In this document: positions 1 through 7,960 of the stretch, in pieces
Layout: each line of letters begins with the position of its first letter
How positions within the stretch are numbered: the first letter of the stretch is position 1
Assembly (NCBI GenBank): GCA_016936015.1
Contig: JAFGPV010000006.1
Location: 1-64,000, forward strand
Origin: Pirellulales bacterium
GTDB taxonomy: Bacteria > Planctomycetota > Planctomycetia > Pirellulales > Thermoguttaceae
Direction of reading: 5' to 3'
Length of the DNA: 64,000 bases
Made by a program: the position numbers and the translations under genes
Notes under the pieces: generated by a model
Seen by the model: only the letters and a program-made list of their open reading frames with translations
What the model was told of the DNA's origin: nothing
The model's database searches: none

Positions 1-65
1 GCTCCTCGACGGTCCGCGGCATCCAGACCCTGGGCCGAAATTACAACCGCCAGCGTTACCAATAA
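1..65 (+). CDS. C-terminal end of an unidentified protein (partial)
   Basis: The frame beginning at base 3 is open from the window edge and ends at a TAA at 63-65, giving a 20-residue polar tail (ending in RNYNRQRYQ). The window edge cuts the rest off, so no family can be named. It is followed by about 200 bases without a convincing gene before the next start at 272. Another frame could in principle be the real one; the tail is only supported by being open and stopping just before a non-coding gap. Confidence 0.35.
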   Translation, partial: SSTVRGIQTLGRNYNRQRYQ

Positions 66-271
66 GCCGCGAAATCCGTCCCGGAGGGCGTGCTCCCGCG
101 TGACGGAATTGCATGGCGGACAGGGAGTTGCGTGAAGCAAGCTTCCTCCCGACTGAATGAAAAAGGGCGGAGAAAAAGATTGTCTTCAGAACAGAAAAAG
201 AGTAAAATTCGTAGAGAAGGCGGTGAGAAAGGGTCTTTCCACGTTCGCTACGTGTAACGAGGAGCTAAAAG

Positions 272-1093
272 ATGTATTCCACTTTCTTGACGACTTTTAT
301 TCTCTTTGGCGCGGTGGTAAATTCTCCGACGGCTCCGACGAGTTCCAGCGACAACCGCCAGCAGATTGCTCCGCCGACCACGGACAATCCTCTGCAGAAG
401 CACTCCTCCCAACAGCCCGGCTCGCAGTCGGGTCCGGGCTACTCGTCGCCGCTCCGACAGCGCGACATGATGCGGTTAAGGCAACTGAATTCCATGGCCT
501 CGCGAAGGGACATGCTGGAGAGAAGCCAGTTGATTCTGCCCCAACCGCCGACGGACAATTCCAACGACGTGCGATCGCAGATCTATCAATGGCTTCCGCC
601 GACGGTCACTCCGTCGAGCAGGCGTGCGGGAAATCGGAGCACGACGACTTCGGGCACGATGGGCGGTCTCTCGTTGATACCCGATTCCCCCACGCAGGCG
701 CGACCCGACCTGCCGCGGAACTACGCCTCGCGGTCGACCGCGGAAGCCCAAGTGCGCCAAATAGAGGCCATGCGGAACGCAGGTCCCTCGAATTCCCCCG
801 TCGCCCGGCCTTATTCCGGATACCAGGCCCCGCGCAGCGGCGTCAGCCCGTACATGCGGTTATATAGTCCGGGTTCCATCGGGGCCGACAATTACACCAC
901 CTGGGTTCGCCCCGAGTTGCAACAGCAGCAGGCGAACCGGGCGTTTGGCAACGAGATTTCCAGCCTGCAAAGTTCCACCCACGTTCAAGGGCTTTCGCTC
1001 CGCCGGCTCGGACAGGAAACCAACAGCCTTCGAGGCGTTCATGCAACACAGTATTTCATGAACTACGGCGATTACTATCAGGGGGCACGTTGA
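272..1093 (+). CDS. Secreted proline/serine/glutamine-rich protein of unknown function
   Basis: I do not recognise a family. The 273-residue product starts with a short hydrophobic segment (roughly residues 4-17) resembling an export signal. A long low-complexity, disordered-looking chain rich in Ser, Pro, Gln, Arg and Asn follows. A GAGG ribosome site lies 7-10 bases before the ATG. No catalytic motif, cysteine pair or transmembrane helix is visible beyond the N-terminus. The gene is followed by a strong hairpin terminator at 1127-1163 and faces the convergent epimerase gene, so it looks like a single transcription unit. An extracellular or periplasmic structural role is a guess. Confidence 0.7.
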   Translation: MYSTFLTTFILFGAVVNSPTAPTSSSDNRQQIAPPTTDNPLQKHSSQQPGSQSGPGYSSPLRQRDMMRLRQLNSMASRRDMLERSQLILPQPPTDNSNDVRSQIYQWLPPTVTPSSRRAGNRSTTTSGTMGGLSLIPDSPTQARPDLPRNYASRSTAEAQVRQIEAMRNAGPSNSPVARPYSGYQAPRSGVSPYMRLYSPGSIGADNYTTWVRPELQQQQANRAFGNEISSLQSSTHVQGLSLRRLGQETNSLRGVHATQYFMNYGDYYQGAR

Positions 1094-1126
1094 ACGCGGA
1101 ATAATGCATACTGAATGTTAAATGCC

Positions 1127-1163
1127 CTCGTTCCGAAACGGGCGTTTCGGAACGAGTTTTTTT
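1127..1163 (+). terminator. Rho-independent terminator
   Basis: A perfect 12-base-pair stem (arms 1127-1138 and 1145-1156) with a 6-base loop is followed by seven T residues. It lies 33 bases after the secreted-protein stop codon and overlaps the 3' end of the convergent epimerase gene, whose stop is at 1162-1164. The T run favours the plus strand only. Confidence 0.85.
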
Positions 1164-2052
1164 ATGGCGAGTGAACCTTTTCCAGCAGGCGCCGTAAGGC
1201 GTTCTCCAGACGGGGATGCCGGAACGGACAGCCGCCTTCTGACAACCGCCGGGGCAAGACGCGGGCGGAGGCCAGCAGCAACGCTTCACCCATCTCTCCG
1301 AAAAACGTTTTCACCAAGGGAGCGGGAAAGGGCAGAATTGCGGGGCGGCGGAGGACCCGGCCGAGCGCGGCGGTTAATTCCGCATTCGTGACCGGCTCGG
1401 GAGCCACCACGTTGACGGGGCCTGCAAACCGTTCGTCCACGAGCGTGGAGTACATTGCGCCCAAAGCGTCGTCCAGCGAGATCCAACTGTAAAACTGCCG
1501 GCCATCGCCGATCCGTCCACCCAGGCCGAGCCGGAACGGCGCGAGCATCCGCGCCAAGGCGCCGCCGTGGGGCGAAAGGATCATGCCGAACCGCAACGTC
1601 ACGACGCGGATTCCCGACTGCCGGGCGGATTCGGCCGCCGCCTCCCAGCCGCGGCAGACCTCGGCCAGAAAACCCTCGCCCGGCGGACTGGACTCGTCGA
1701 GAATTTCCTCGCCGCGCGAGCCGTAATAGCCGACGGCCGAGGCGCACAGCAGCACGCGGGGCGGACGGGGCAGTTCCCGCAACAGGCGGCAGAGATTTTC
1801 CGTCCCTTCGACGCGGCTGGCCCGAATCCGGGTCTTCTTGTCGGCCGTCCAGCGCCCGGTGATGCTCTCGCCCGCCAGATGGATCACGGCCTCCGGCGGC
1901 AACGCGGGATTTTCGAGGACGAATCGGTACGGAGCTTCCCGCCGCAGCCGCTGAACCTCGTGCCCCCGGTCCTTCAGCAACGGCACCAGGGCCGAGCCGA
2001 TCAGCCCGGTGGCCCCACTGACGGCAATGCGGCGATTGGCGGGGGATTCCAT
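1162..2052 (-). CDS. TIGR01777 family NAD(P)-binding epimerase (YfcH-like)
   Basis: The 296-residue protein is an extended short-chain dehydrogenase. The N-terminus carries the dinucleotide-binding glycine motif GATGLIGSAL (about residues 13-22). The middle has the family's signature around SAVGYYGSRG (about residue 105-115) with the YxxxR/K-type region, and the C-terminus matches the DUF1731 extension of the YfcH/SulA-like group. Length is normal (about 300). The substrate of this family is not known. A REPIN-like repeat ends only about 8 bases upstream of the ATG, so no normal ribosome site fits; the same arrangement is seen at the CCA-adding enzyme. Probably monocistronic. Confidence 0.88.
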   Translation of the reverse strand: MESPANRRIAVSGATGLIGSALVPLLKDRGHEVQRLRREAPYRFVLENPALPPEAVIHLAGESITGRWTADKKTRIRASRVEGTENLCRLLRELPRPPRVLLCASAVGYYGSRGEEILDESSPPGEGFLAEVCRGWEAAAESARQSGIRVVTLRFGMILSPHGGALARMLAPFRLGLGGRIGDGRQFYSWISLDDALGAMYSTLVDERFAGPVNVVAPEPVTNAELTAALGRVLRRPAILPFPAPLVKTFFGEMGEALLLASARVLPRRLSEGGCPFRHPRLENALRRLLEKVHSP

Positions 2053-2059
2053 CTTCTAT

Positions 2060-2111
2060 AAAGCCGCGACCGTCGGTCGCGCTCCGTACCGCGACCGTCG
2101 GTCGCGGCTTT
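2060..2111. repeat. REPIN-like inverted pair, family 'GCCGCGACC'
   Basis: Two copies of a GCGACCGTCGGTCGC-type palindrome face each other, with AAAGCC and GGCTTT as outer arms. The same family occurs at 26272-26354. It lies just upstream of the epimerase start codon. Confidence 0.8.
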
Positions 2112-2165
2112 CTGGAGTTTATAGGATTCGTTTCCGTTTAGAGAATTTTATATCACACAGTCCGT

Positions 2166-2624
2166 TCAGACCAATTGTTGAACCACCTGCAGCGCTTCGG
2201 CAACGTGGCGGTCGGCCGAGAATTGGGAACGGAAGACGTGGCGCACCGACCCCTCCTTGTCGATGACGTAGGTGACCCGGCCCGGCAAGAGGCCCAGGGT
2301 CTTGGGCACGCCGAAGGCCTTGCGGAGGGCCCCCTCCGCGTCGGTCAACAGAAGGAACGGCAACTGGTGACCGCCGGCAAAGGCCTGATGACTTGCGGCC
2401 GAATCGGAACTGACGCCGATGACGACCGCCCCGGCCCGGACGAACTCCTCATAGGCGTCACGGAAACTGCACGCTTCCTTAGTGCAGATCGCGGTTTCAT
2501 CCTTGGGATAGAAATAAAGCACCACCGCATTTTTTCCACGATAGTCGGCCAGCGAGACCGGTCGGCCGGTCTGGGACTCCAGGGTGAAGTCGGGCGCAAG
2601 GTCTCCCACACGGATCGCCGCCAT
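2166..2624 (-). CDS. Peroxiredoxin, BCP/PrxQ type
   Basis: This thiol peroxidase would reduce hydrogen and organic peroxides in the cytoplasm using thioredoxin. The 152-residue length is standard for the family. The active-site stretch YPKDETAICTKEACSFRD holds the peroxidatic Cys47 within PxxxTxxC and the resolving Cys52 five residues on, the atypical 2-Cys spacing of E. coli Bcp. The start at 2624 is chosen because AAAGGAG sits at ideal distance upstream; an in-frame ATG at 2678 would add 18 residues with no ribosome site. The gene runs tandem with the epimerase but a repeat separates them. Confidence 0.95.
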   Translation of the reverse strand: MAAIRVGDLAPDFTLESQTGRPVSLADYRGKNAVVLYFYPKDETAICTKEACSFRDAYEEFVRAGAVVIGVSSDSAASHQAFAGGHQLPFLLLTDAEGALRKAFGVPKTLGLLPGRVTYVIDKEGSVRHVFRSQFSADRHVAEALQVVQQLV

Positions 2625-2781
2625 AGTCCGCTCCTTTCGGAGGTTGGATGGGGGAGCACGAATCTCGATCATCGGCACTGCAATTCTATCAAAAAGGCAA
2701 AAAGAATAAAGGGAATGTCAACGATGCGAGCAAACAAGAGAACCGACAAACTGTGATGCCCATCGTTTCTTCATTTATGGG

Positions 2782-2812
2782 TTGACAACATAACCATATA
2801 ATGGTATGGTTA
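2782..2812 (+). promoter_or_regulatory. Sigma-70-like promoter overlapped by an 8-bp inverted-repeat operator
   Basis: A consensus -35 TTGACA (2782-2787) stands 17 bases from a -10 TATGGT (2805-2810). A perfect inverted repeat, TAACCATA (2791-2798) and TATGGTTA (2805-2812) with a 6-base gap, covers the spacer and -10. This is the usual layout for autorepression by a ribbon-helix-helix antitoxin, and such a protein is encoded directly downstream. Transcription would start at about 2817, immediately before an ATG at 2818. Confidence 0.75.
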
Positions 2813-2817
2813 TTTAT

Positions 2818-2877
2818 ATGGATATCAGGCGTCTCCAAGGTGACGAAAATGGCCAAAGTCAAGTTCATGTTCTATGA
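2818..2877 (+). CDS. Possible 19-residue leader peptide, leaderless message
   Basis: The first ATG after the promoter, about 7 bases past the -10 box, opens a 19-codon reading frame. It ends in a TGA that overlaps the ATG of the next gene (ATGA, 2874-2877). This would couple translation of the ribbon-helix-helix gene, which has no ribosome site of its own. The peptide has no recognisable function. The case rests on spacing and overlap alone. Confidence 0.4.
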   Translation: MDIRRLQGDENGQSQVHVL

Positions 2878-3101
2878 AAAGCAAAATCAAATACACGAAT
2901 GAGCCTTTGAAGATGGAGGCGGTGGAAGATTTTCTACCGCCGCCCGAAGAACTGGTCCTGAAACAGGACACGGTGAAAGTGACTATCGGTCTGAGCAAGC
3001 CGACGATTGAATTTTTCAAGACCAAGGCCCGGCAGAATCACACGCAATATCAGAAGATGATCCGCCGGCTGCTCGACCTGTACGCGTCGCGTTTTCGGTA
3101 G
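2874..3101 (+). CDS. Ribbon-helix-helix DNA-binding protein, BrnA/CopG-like antitoxin (orphan)
   Basis: The 75-residue protein ends in a CopG/BrnA-like ribbon-helix-helix: a strand VKVTIGLSKPTIEFFK followed by two helices up to LLDLYASRF. BrnA proteins are antitoxins that bind their toxin BrnT and repress their own operon. Here no BrnT-like gene stands upstream or downstream, so it is either an orphan or a repressor for the adjacent TIR gene. The inverted repeat in its promoter fits autoregulation. No ribosome site precedes the ATG; it overlaps the stop of a short leader frame instead. Base composition is lower in GC than flanking genes, suggesting acquisition. Confidence 0.7.
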   Translation: MKSKIKYTNEPLKMEAVEDFLPPPEELVLKQDTVKVTIGLSKPTIEFFKTKARQNHTQYQKMIRRLLDLYASRFR

Positions 3102-3106
3102 TCACG

Positions 3107-3135
3107 TTGTTTTCACTTTCACAGAAAGGTAAAAT
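3107..3135 (+). promoter_or_regulatory. Possible promoter for the TIR gene
   Basis: TTGTTT (3107-3112) and TAAAAT (3130-3135) are separated by exactly 17 bases, and the TIR gene's start at 3193 follows with a 50-base leader. The -35 match is only fair. Confidence 0.4.
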
Positions 3136-3192
3136 CAGGATCTGAGCCCAGTCGCCATTCGCGTGTACTTCGATTCTAGGAAGAGCAGGAAC

Positions 3193-4380
3193 ATGGCAAC
3201 CATAAGTGCGGTTGAATTGTTGACCGCCCTCGAATTCTGGGAGATGTATCCTTGCCATCTTGGCGACTGTCGAGCGGCAGTCGCCTTGATTGGTGAAACT
3301 GATGGTCAGGTCAGTTTACTCCTCAGAGACGACGCCCGATCAATGGTTCCTGTAACGTTCAAGAGGTTTGGGTACAGTGATGGAAGGGGTTCGGTACCAA
3401 CGTTGGGATGGCAATTGGTTCTGCCAGCCCCGCCCAAGAAGAACGATCTTATCGCCGGTTTCTGCCAAGTCGGCATGGTGTCAGGTGAACCAAACCGTTC
3501 AGCCCCAATTATAATGACACCGGCAGATTGCCATTGGATACAAACTTGTAAAGCCGGGCAATCACCAGGAGAGCCGAAAGAACTCAGGATAGAGATACAC
3601 GAATGTCTATTGCCCAAGTTGCACCTAGATGCGGAGTCAATGCTTCGCCTGGAACTGGAGCGACGTGGCATGGATTGTTCCTGCTTGGTTGTTTCCGGGG
3701 GAGTCTGTCGGAACGTCTGCACAACACTTGAAGGACTTCGAAGCTGCATTGGACCACAGAAAGTTTACTGGCCTTCGGCGGCGGGTGATCTGCTTAACGC
3801 ATTGCATCCTGCAGACCTAGAGGCGGTCCTGCAAACAGAACGAATACTTATGCGGCTACGCACACAATTGACCTCGGTAGTGAAGGCGGGCGAAAGCAAA
3901 TCGCCCAAAGTCACAGCTAAGCGGCCGGGCATCGAGCGTGGCGAAGTTTTTATCAGTTACAGCCATAAAGACAAGCGATGGTTCGAAGATCTGCAAACTC
4001 ATCTCAAGCCGTTTCTCCGTGATGGATCGATAACGGCTTGGTCCGATCAGAAAATCACAATTGGTTCCAAATGGTTTTCGGAGATTCAGGCTGCGCTCGC
4101 GCGGACAAGCGTTGCCGTTCTACTCGTCACACCAGACTTTCTGGCATCCGATTTCATTCAAGCGCATGAGTTGACCCCGATCCTCAAAGAAGCGGAGTGC
4201 GGCCGAGTGCGTATAATCTGGATTCCGGTTGTAGCCTGTGCATTCGAGAAGACACCACTTAAAGCCGACCAGGCTGTCATTGATCCGATAAAGCCACTGG
4301 CAGCAATGAATAAAGCTAAACGCAATGAAGCTTGGGTGAAAATCTGCCAGGAAATCGAAAAAGCCAGGAATCAAGAGTAG
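3193..4380 (+). CDS. TIR-domain protein, probable NAD-cleaving immune effector
   Basis: The C-terminal third (about residues 250-370 of 395) is a bacterial TIR domain. It opens with GEVFISYSHKDKRW, has WSDQKITIG in the middle, and AVLLVTPDFLASDFI followed by HEL, where Glu326 aligns with the catalytic glutamate of TIR NADases. The first 240 residues match no domain I know; they may be a sensor. The start at 3193 is preferred over 3163 because AGGAAGAG lies 7 bases upstream. Cytosolic TIR proteins of this kind usually act in phage defence or cell death. No Thoeris, CBASS or Argonaute partner is adjacent; the only neighbour is the ribbon-helix-helix gene. The lower GC suggests an acquired islet. 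Confidence 0.88.
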   Translation: MATISAVELLTALEFWEMYPCHLGDCRAAVALIGETDGQVSLLLRDDARSMVPVTFKRFGYSDGRGSVPTLGWQLVLPAPPKKNDLIAGFCQVGMVSGEPNRSAPIIMTPADCHWIQTCKAGQSPGEPKELRIEIHECLLPKLHLDAESMLRLELERRGMDCSCLVVSGGVCRNVCTTLEGLRSCIGPQKVYWPSAAGDLLNALHPADLEAVLQTERILMRLRTQLTSVVKAGESKSPKVTAKRPGIERGEVFISYSHKDKRWFEDLQTHLKPFLRDGSITAWSDQKITIGSKWFSEIQAALARTSVAVLLVTPDFLASDFIQAHELTPILKEAECGRVRIIWIPVVACAFEKTPLKADQAVIDPIKPLAAMNKAKRNEAWVKICQEIEKARNQE

Positions 4381-4478
4381 GCCCGTTGGCAGAGGGCGAC
4401 GGAAGTGTGGCATCCAAATTTCAGCCCATTTCGTCAGCACCACATCGTTGTTATGAGAGATATACCCTTCAGCGATTC

Positions 4479-4513
4479 GCCCTCACCCTGGCCCTCTCCC
4501 GGAGGGAGAGGGA
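4479..4513. repeat. Single palindromic repeat, 'CCCTCTCCC' family
   Basis: A copy of the CCCTCACCC...CCCTCTCCCGGAGGGAGAGGG element ends just beyond the stop codon of the minus-strand toroid gene. The same sequence family recurs near 8.3, 37.6, 42.7, 54.8, 55.9, 61.0 and 63.6 kb. Confidence 0.85.
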
Positions 4514-4516
4514 AGT

Positions 4517-6592
4517 TTAGCGCAACTGGCGGTCGGTGACGGCGGTTTCGGCGTAGAGGGGGAGGTAGCGGTAGTAGACTTCGAGCGTCAGCGTGGCGAT
4601 GGCGGTGGTGTAGACGCGGCCGCCGTAACCGCCCCAGAGGGTGTCGGTGTTCCAAGAGCCGGTCTGAGGGCCGGCTTGGACCTGGCGGTCGACGATCACT
4701 TCGCGCATCGACTGGTTCCAGCGTTGCCAATATTCGCCCTGGAGTTGGAACATTCCCAGCGTGGCGTAGTACCAGTAGTAGTCGTTGGGTTTGACGTCCT
4801 GGCCGGGCAGTTGGCCGAGCAGGTAGTTGCCGGCCTCGTTGCAGGCGGGATGCTGACGGGGCAGGCCGAGAAACTGCCAGCAGACCAGCGCCTCGGCGGA
4901 CATTGCCCGGCTTACCTGTTCGCCGGGCCGATAGGAGGCCAAGCCGCCCGATTTGCCGGCCGAGACGCTCTGCAGGAAGCGGATGATACCCTGCCGGGTG
5001 GCCTCCGGCATGACGATGCCGGCCAATTCGGCGCTCTTTAGGGTCATCACCGCCCAGCCGAGTTGACTGGTGTCGCCGGGGATGTTGGGCAGGTAGCGCC
5101 ATCCGCCGCCCTTCGGGTCCTGGGTTTTGACGATGTAGTTGACTGCCCGGAGGACCGGTTCCCGGAGCCGGGGATCCTTGGTCATGCCGTAGGCCTCGCT
5201 CAGGGCGCAGGCGGCCATGGCGTGGGCGTACATCATTTCATAGATGGTGGCCTTGTCGCCGAGGTTGCCGTCGGCGGCTTGCAGGGAGAGGAGGTACTCC
5301 AGGCCGCGGCGGACGTGGTCTTGGTAGTCGCCGGATTGGTGGGTGTTTCCGGCGGCGAGGAAGGCCAAGAGGGCCAGCCCGGTAACGGCGGAATCGGCCT
5401 GGCTGCCGGCGTTTTGGCGGTCCCGGCCGAGGACTTGCAGCTCGACGCCCGCCTCGTGATCGCCGGCGTCCCAGCGGCCGTCGGGGGCCTGATTCTCGGC
5501 CAGCCATTTCAGCGCCGCCTGGACGGCCTTTTCCGTCTCCGCTGTGGCGCCGTGCTGCCGGGCAATGCCGAACCGATTGGGTATCGTGCGGAGTTTGTAG
5601 GCATCCGGCAAGGGCGCCGCCTCGATGGAATTGTTCTGCGGAACGGCCGATGCATTTTGCAGCGCCTGTCCCGGGGAACCCGCCGGGTGGTCGGGGAGAT
5701 TTTCGCGTCGGGTCTGTTCCGCGGCCCCTTCAAGAATCCGGCCGGCGGAGGACTCGTGGGGAGGAGTCAACGTCTCGGCCGGGTGGGCGTGGACCCTTCG
5801 GGAATTCGGCTCGGTTTCGCCCGGCAGGGCCTCGGCGGGATCGGGAGTGACCGGGGCATCGAGCCGCTGCAGCGGGGCAACCGGCTGTAAAAGGGCGGAA
5901 GGGACGCCGTCGCGGGGTGATTTTAAAATCACGGGAGGCGTATCCGGAAGTGACGGCGGCTTAGGGGCGGCGGCCGTCGGCATCAGGGGATCGGGCGCCT
6001 CGCGGCGCTCGGCCATCGGAGCTTCGATCGGCTGCGCTTCCTCCTCCGGCTGCCGCGCGCCGATTGCCGGGTGGATCTCCGCCAGCTTCGGTTCCGGCAG
6101 TTTGGTCCTCGCAGGATCGGCCGGCGACAAGGGGGTAGCGCCCGACAGCTTGTCGGACGGCGTGCGGACCCGGCGCTGCGGCTCCCGTAAGGGTTCCACC
6201 GGCTCCGGCTTGGGCTGCTGGAGATCCGGTTGGGTGACGCGGTCGGCGGGGAACTGCTCCCAGGGTTTTTCGACCTTGGCGTCGGGCACCGGCCGGTCGG
6301 GCAAAGTCAAGCTACCCTCACCCACGTCGAGGAAGGCCACGTCCACGTACGATTCATTCAGCGGCGGCAGCGAGCCGACGATTTGCACCGTGGTCGCGTA
6401 GACGCCGAACAGCAGATGGGCCAGCAGCGACAGTCCGAGGCACTTTTGCAGCGGCCGGGATTGCCCCCAACGGGTGCGCAACAGGATCAACATGCCGACG
6501 GTCAACAGCGCCAGTCCCAGCCACAGCAGGCTCATCAATAAGCTGAGGCCGCTAAAGAATTCCAGCAGGCGGTGGAGGTGGAAGGTGGGCAT
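4517..6592 (-). CDS. Membrane-anchored protein with Pro-rich stalk and prenyltransferase/squalene-cyclase-type toroid
   Basis: The 691-residue protein has two N-terminal transmembrane helices (about 14-38 and 51-73). A long Pro/Glu-rich stalk follows (about 75-340), then an alpha/alpha-toroid of prenyltransferase/squalene-oxidase repeats (about 348-680). Repeat signatures include ALKWLAENQAPDGRW, GLEYLLSLQAADGNLG and YIVKTQDPKGGGWRY. The catalytic DXDD of hopene cyclases is not seen, so a binding role is more likely than cyclisation. Its ATG overlaps the TAA of the TolR-like gene by one base (TAATG), so the two are translationally coupled. Topology resembles TonB/TolA (inner-membrane anchor, Pro-rich periplasmic stalk, terminal domain), and it sits exactly where tonB would follow exbB-exbD. 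An energised envelope role is inferred. Confidence 0.85.
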   Translation of the reverse strand: MPTFHLHRLLEFFSGLSLLMSLLWLGLALLTVGMLILLRTRWGQSRPLQKCLGLSLLAHLLFGVYATTVQIVGSLPPLNESYVDVAFLDVGEGSLTLPDRPVPDAKVEKPWEQFPADRVTQPDLQQPKPEPVEPLREPQRRVRTPSDKLSGATPLSPADPARTKLPEPKLAEIHPAIGARQPEEEAQPIEAPMAERREAPDPLMPTAAAPKPPSLPDTPPVILKSPRDGVPSALLQPVAPLQRLDAPVTPDPAEALPGETEPNSRRVHAHPAETLTPPHESSAGRILEGAAEQTRRENLPDHPAGSPGQALQNASAVPQNNSIEAAPLPDAYKLRTIPNRFGIARQHGATAETEKAVQAALKWLAENQAPDGRWDAGDHEAGVELQVLGRDRQNAGSQADSAVTGLALLAFLAAGNTHQSGDYQDHVRRGLEYLLSLQAADGNLGDKATIYEMMYAHAMAACALSEAYGMTKDPRLREPVLRAVNYIVKTQDPKGGGWRYLPNIPGDTSQLGWAVMTLKSAELAGIVMPEATRQGIIRFLQSVSAGKSGGLASYRPGEQVSRAMSAEALVCWQFLGLPRQHPACNEAGNYLLGQLPGQDVKPNDYYWYYATLGMFQLQGEYWQRWNQSMREVIVDRQVQAGPQTGSWNTDTLWGGYGGRVYTTAIATLTLEVYYRYLPLYAETAVTDRQLR

Positions 6593-7005
6593 TACGGATT
6601 AAACGGTTTAACCATTATTCCGAGGTCTCTGACGCCGACCTGGCGGCAGGCGTTCAGGACGGCGGCGACGTTTTGGAACTGGCCCCGGGCGTCGCCCCGG
6701 ACCAGGACGCCCAAGTCGCTGTACTGACTCCGGGCCGCCGCGAGCCGGCTCTTCAACTCATCGAGGCTGACCGGCTGGCGGTCGAAGGTGATCGAGCCGT
6801 CGCGGAAGACCTGGATTACCCTCCGCTCCGGGGCGGAGGTCAGCGTCCCGCGGTCGGCCACTTCCGGCACGCGAAGCTGGATGTTCCGCTCCGGATCGGC
6901 GAACTTCGTCCCCAGCATGAAGAAAATCAACAGCAGGAAGACGCAGTCGATCATCGGCGTCATGTTCAACGTCGGCGTTTCGTCGGAATGGGTTTTTAAA
7001 GGCAT
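6592..7005 (-). CDS. ExbD/TolR-family biopolymer transport protein
   Basis: The 137-residue protein has one N-terminal transmembrane helix containing NMTPMIDCVFLLLIFFML. Asp20 there corresponds to the proton-pathway aspartate of ExbD/TolR. The remaining chain is the periplasmic ExbD domain, with the conserved end VGVRDLGIMVKP. It follows the TolQ-like gene by about 47 bases and overlaps the toroid gene, so all three are one operon. With the TolQ-like partner it would convert proton flow into movement of the third protein. Which third protein it drives is inferred from position. Confidence 0.95.
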   Translation of the reverse strand: MPLKTHSDETPTLNMTPMIDCVFLLLIFFMLGTKFADPERNIQLRVPEVADRGTLTSAPERRVIQVFRDGSITFDRQPVSLDELKSRLAAARSQYSDLGVLVRGDARGQFQNVAAVLNACRQVGVRDLGIMVKPFNP

Positions 7006-7052
7006 AGAAAAATAAATGCGGAGTGCGGAATGCGGAATGAAACGTGGATTCT

Positions 7053-7904
7053 TTACGCGGCCGGTTTCATTTCGGCGGCGCGGCGGGTTTTGGGGGAGCG
7101 GGTTTTACGCTCCTGGAGTTCTTCGGCGGAGATCGTGTTGACGACCTCCTGGCCGAGGGCGTCGATCTCCACGATCAACCGATCGACGCGGCTGACGAAG
7201 ATCATGGAGAAGGCCATGGCGGGGATGGCCACGAACAGGCCCGCGGCCGTGGTCAGGAGGGCCTCGCTGATCCCGCTGGCCAGCAACTGCGGCCGCCCCA
7301 GGGCGTCGGCGGCGGCGATGACGTTGAACGCGCGGATCATGCCGGTCACCGTACCCAGCAGTCCCAACATCGGGCTGATGGCGGCCACGGCGCCCAACAC
7401 GCGGAGATACTTCCGCAGTCCGGCGGCCACGCGCTCGCCGCTGTCGATCACGCCCTGCTCGACCTCGACGCTGGGCCGGCCCCACTTGCGGACCGCCCCG
7501 GCCAGGACCCGGGCGACGGGACTGCCGTTTTCTTCGCATAAGGCGAGGGCCTGGTCGCGGTCCAGTTCGCCGTCGCGGAGCTGCTGCACGAAGCGTTTGA
7601 CGAAGGGGCGGGGAATCACGCGGCCGCGGCGGAGGCTGATCGCCCGTTCCAGGACGAAGGCCACCATGATGATCGAGCTGAGCGCGATGGGATACATCAT
7701 CGGCCCGCCGTCGCGGATGATGCTCATTAAATCCTTCGTAGGAATGGTCACCCCTTCCGGGGCCGGGGCAACGCTGGGGGCCGCCGGCGCCGGGACGGCG
7801 TCCGCCGCCGATGCCGCTTTGCCGATCCAGCAGGTCACCGTCAGCAAGGCAAGCACTCCGCAGGAGAAAAAATATCGGTTGTTGGTTGTTGTTTTATACG
7901 TCAT
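7053..7904 (-). CDS. ExbB/TolQ/MotA-family proton channel subunit
   Basis: The 283-residue protein carries a signal-like N-terminal segment (about residues 8-34), a transmembrane helix (YPIALSSIIMVAFVLERAI), a cytoplasmic loop, and a helix pair around AISPMLGLLGTVTGMIRAF and GLFVAIPAMAFSMIFV, which is the MotA/TolQ/ExbB signature. The start at 7904 is chosen because GGAG lies 6 bases upstream; an ATG at 7931 has none. The extra N-terminal signal and Pro/Ala linker are usual in planctomycete TolQ homologues. It is first of the TolQ-TolR-toroid operon. Confidence 0.95.
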   Translation of the reverse strand: MTYKTTTNNRYFFSCGVLALLTVTCWIGKAASAADAVPAPAAPSVAPAPEGVTIPTKDLMSIIRDGGPMMYPIALSSIIMVAFVLERAISLRRGRVIPRPFVKRFVQQLRDGELDRDQALALCEENGSPVARVLAGAVRKWGRPSVEVEQGVIDSGERVAAGLRKYLRVLGAVAAISPMLGLLGTVTGMIRAFNVIAAADALGRPQLLASGISEALLTTAAGLFVAIPAMAFSMIFVSRVDRLIVEIDALGQEVVNTISAEELQERKTRSPKTRRAAEMKPAA

Positions 7905-7960
7905 TTCAGGCTCCGCTTTATCATTAACCAATGGCTATTGCGAATCAGGTCAGTCGTGAT

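Noticed and set aside
157-867. 236-residue frame overlapping the secreted protein near the window start.
   Set aside because: The overlapping frame from 272 has a signal-like start, a ribosome site and ends before a terminator; the 157 frame has none of these.
2818-2910. Remnant of a BrnT toxin upstream of the BrnA-like gene.
   Set aside because: A short frame there begins MFYEKQNQ, faintly like BrnT, but it stops after a few codons and the resemblance is within chance.
5063-5890. Long Gly/Val-rich plus-strand frame.
   Set aside because: Antisense to the toroid protein; the composition is typical of the complement of GC-rich codons, and no ribosome site precedes it.
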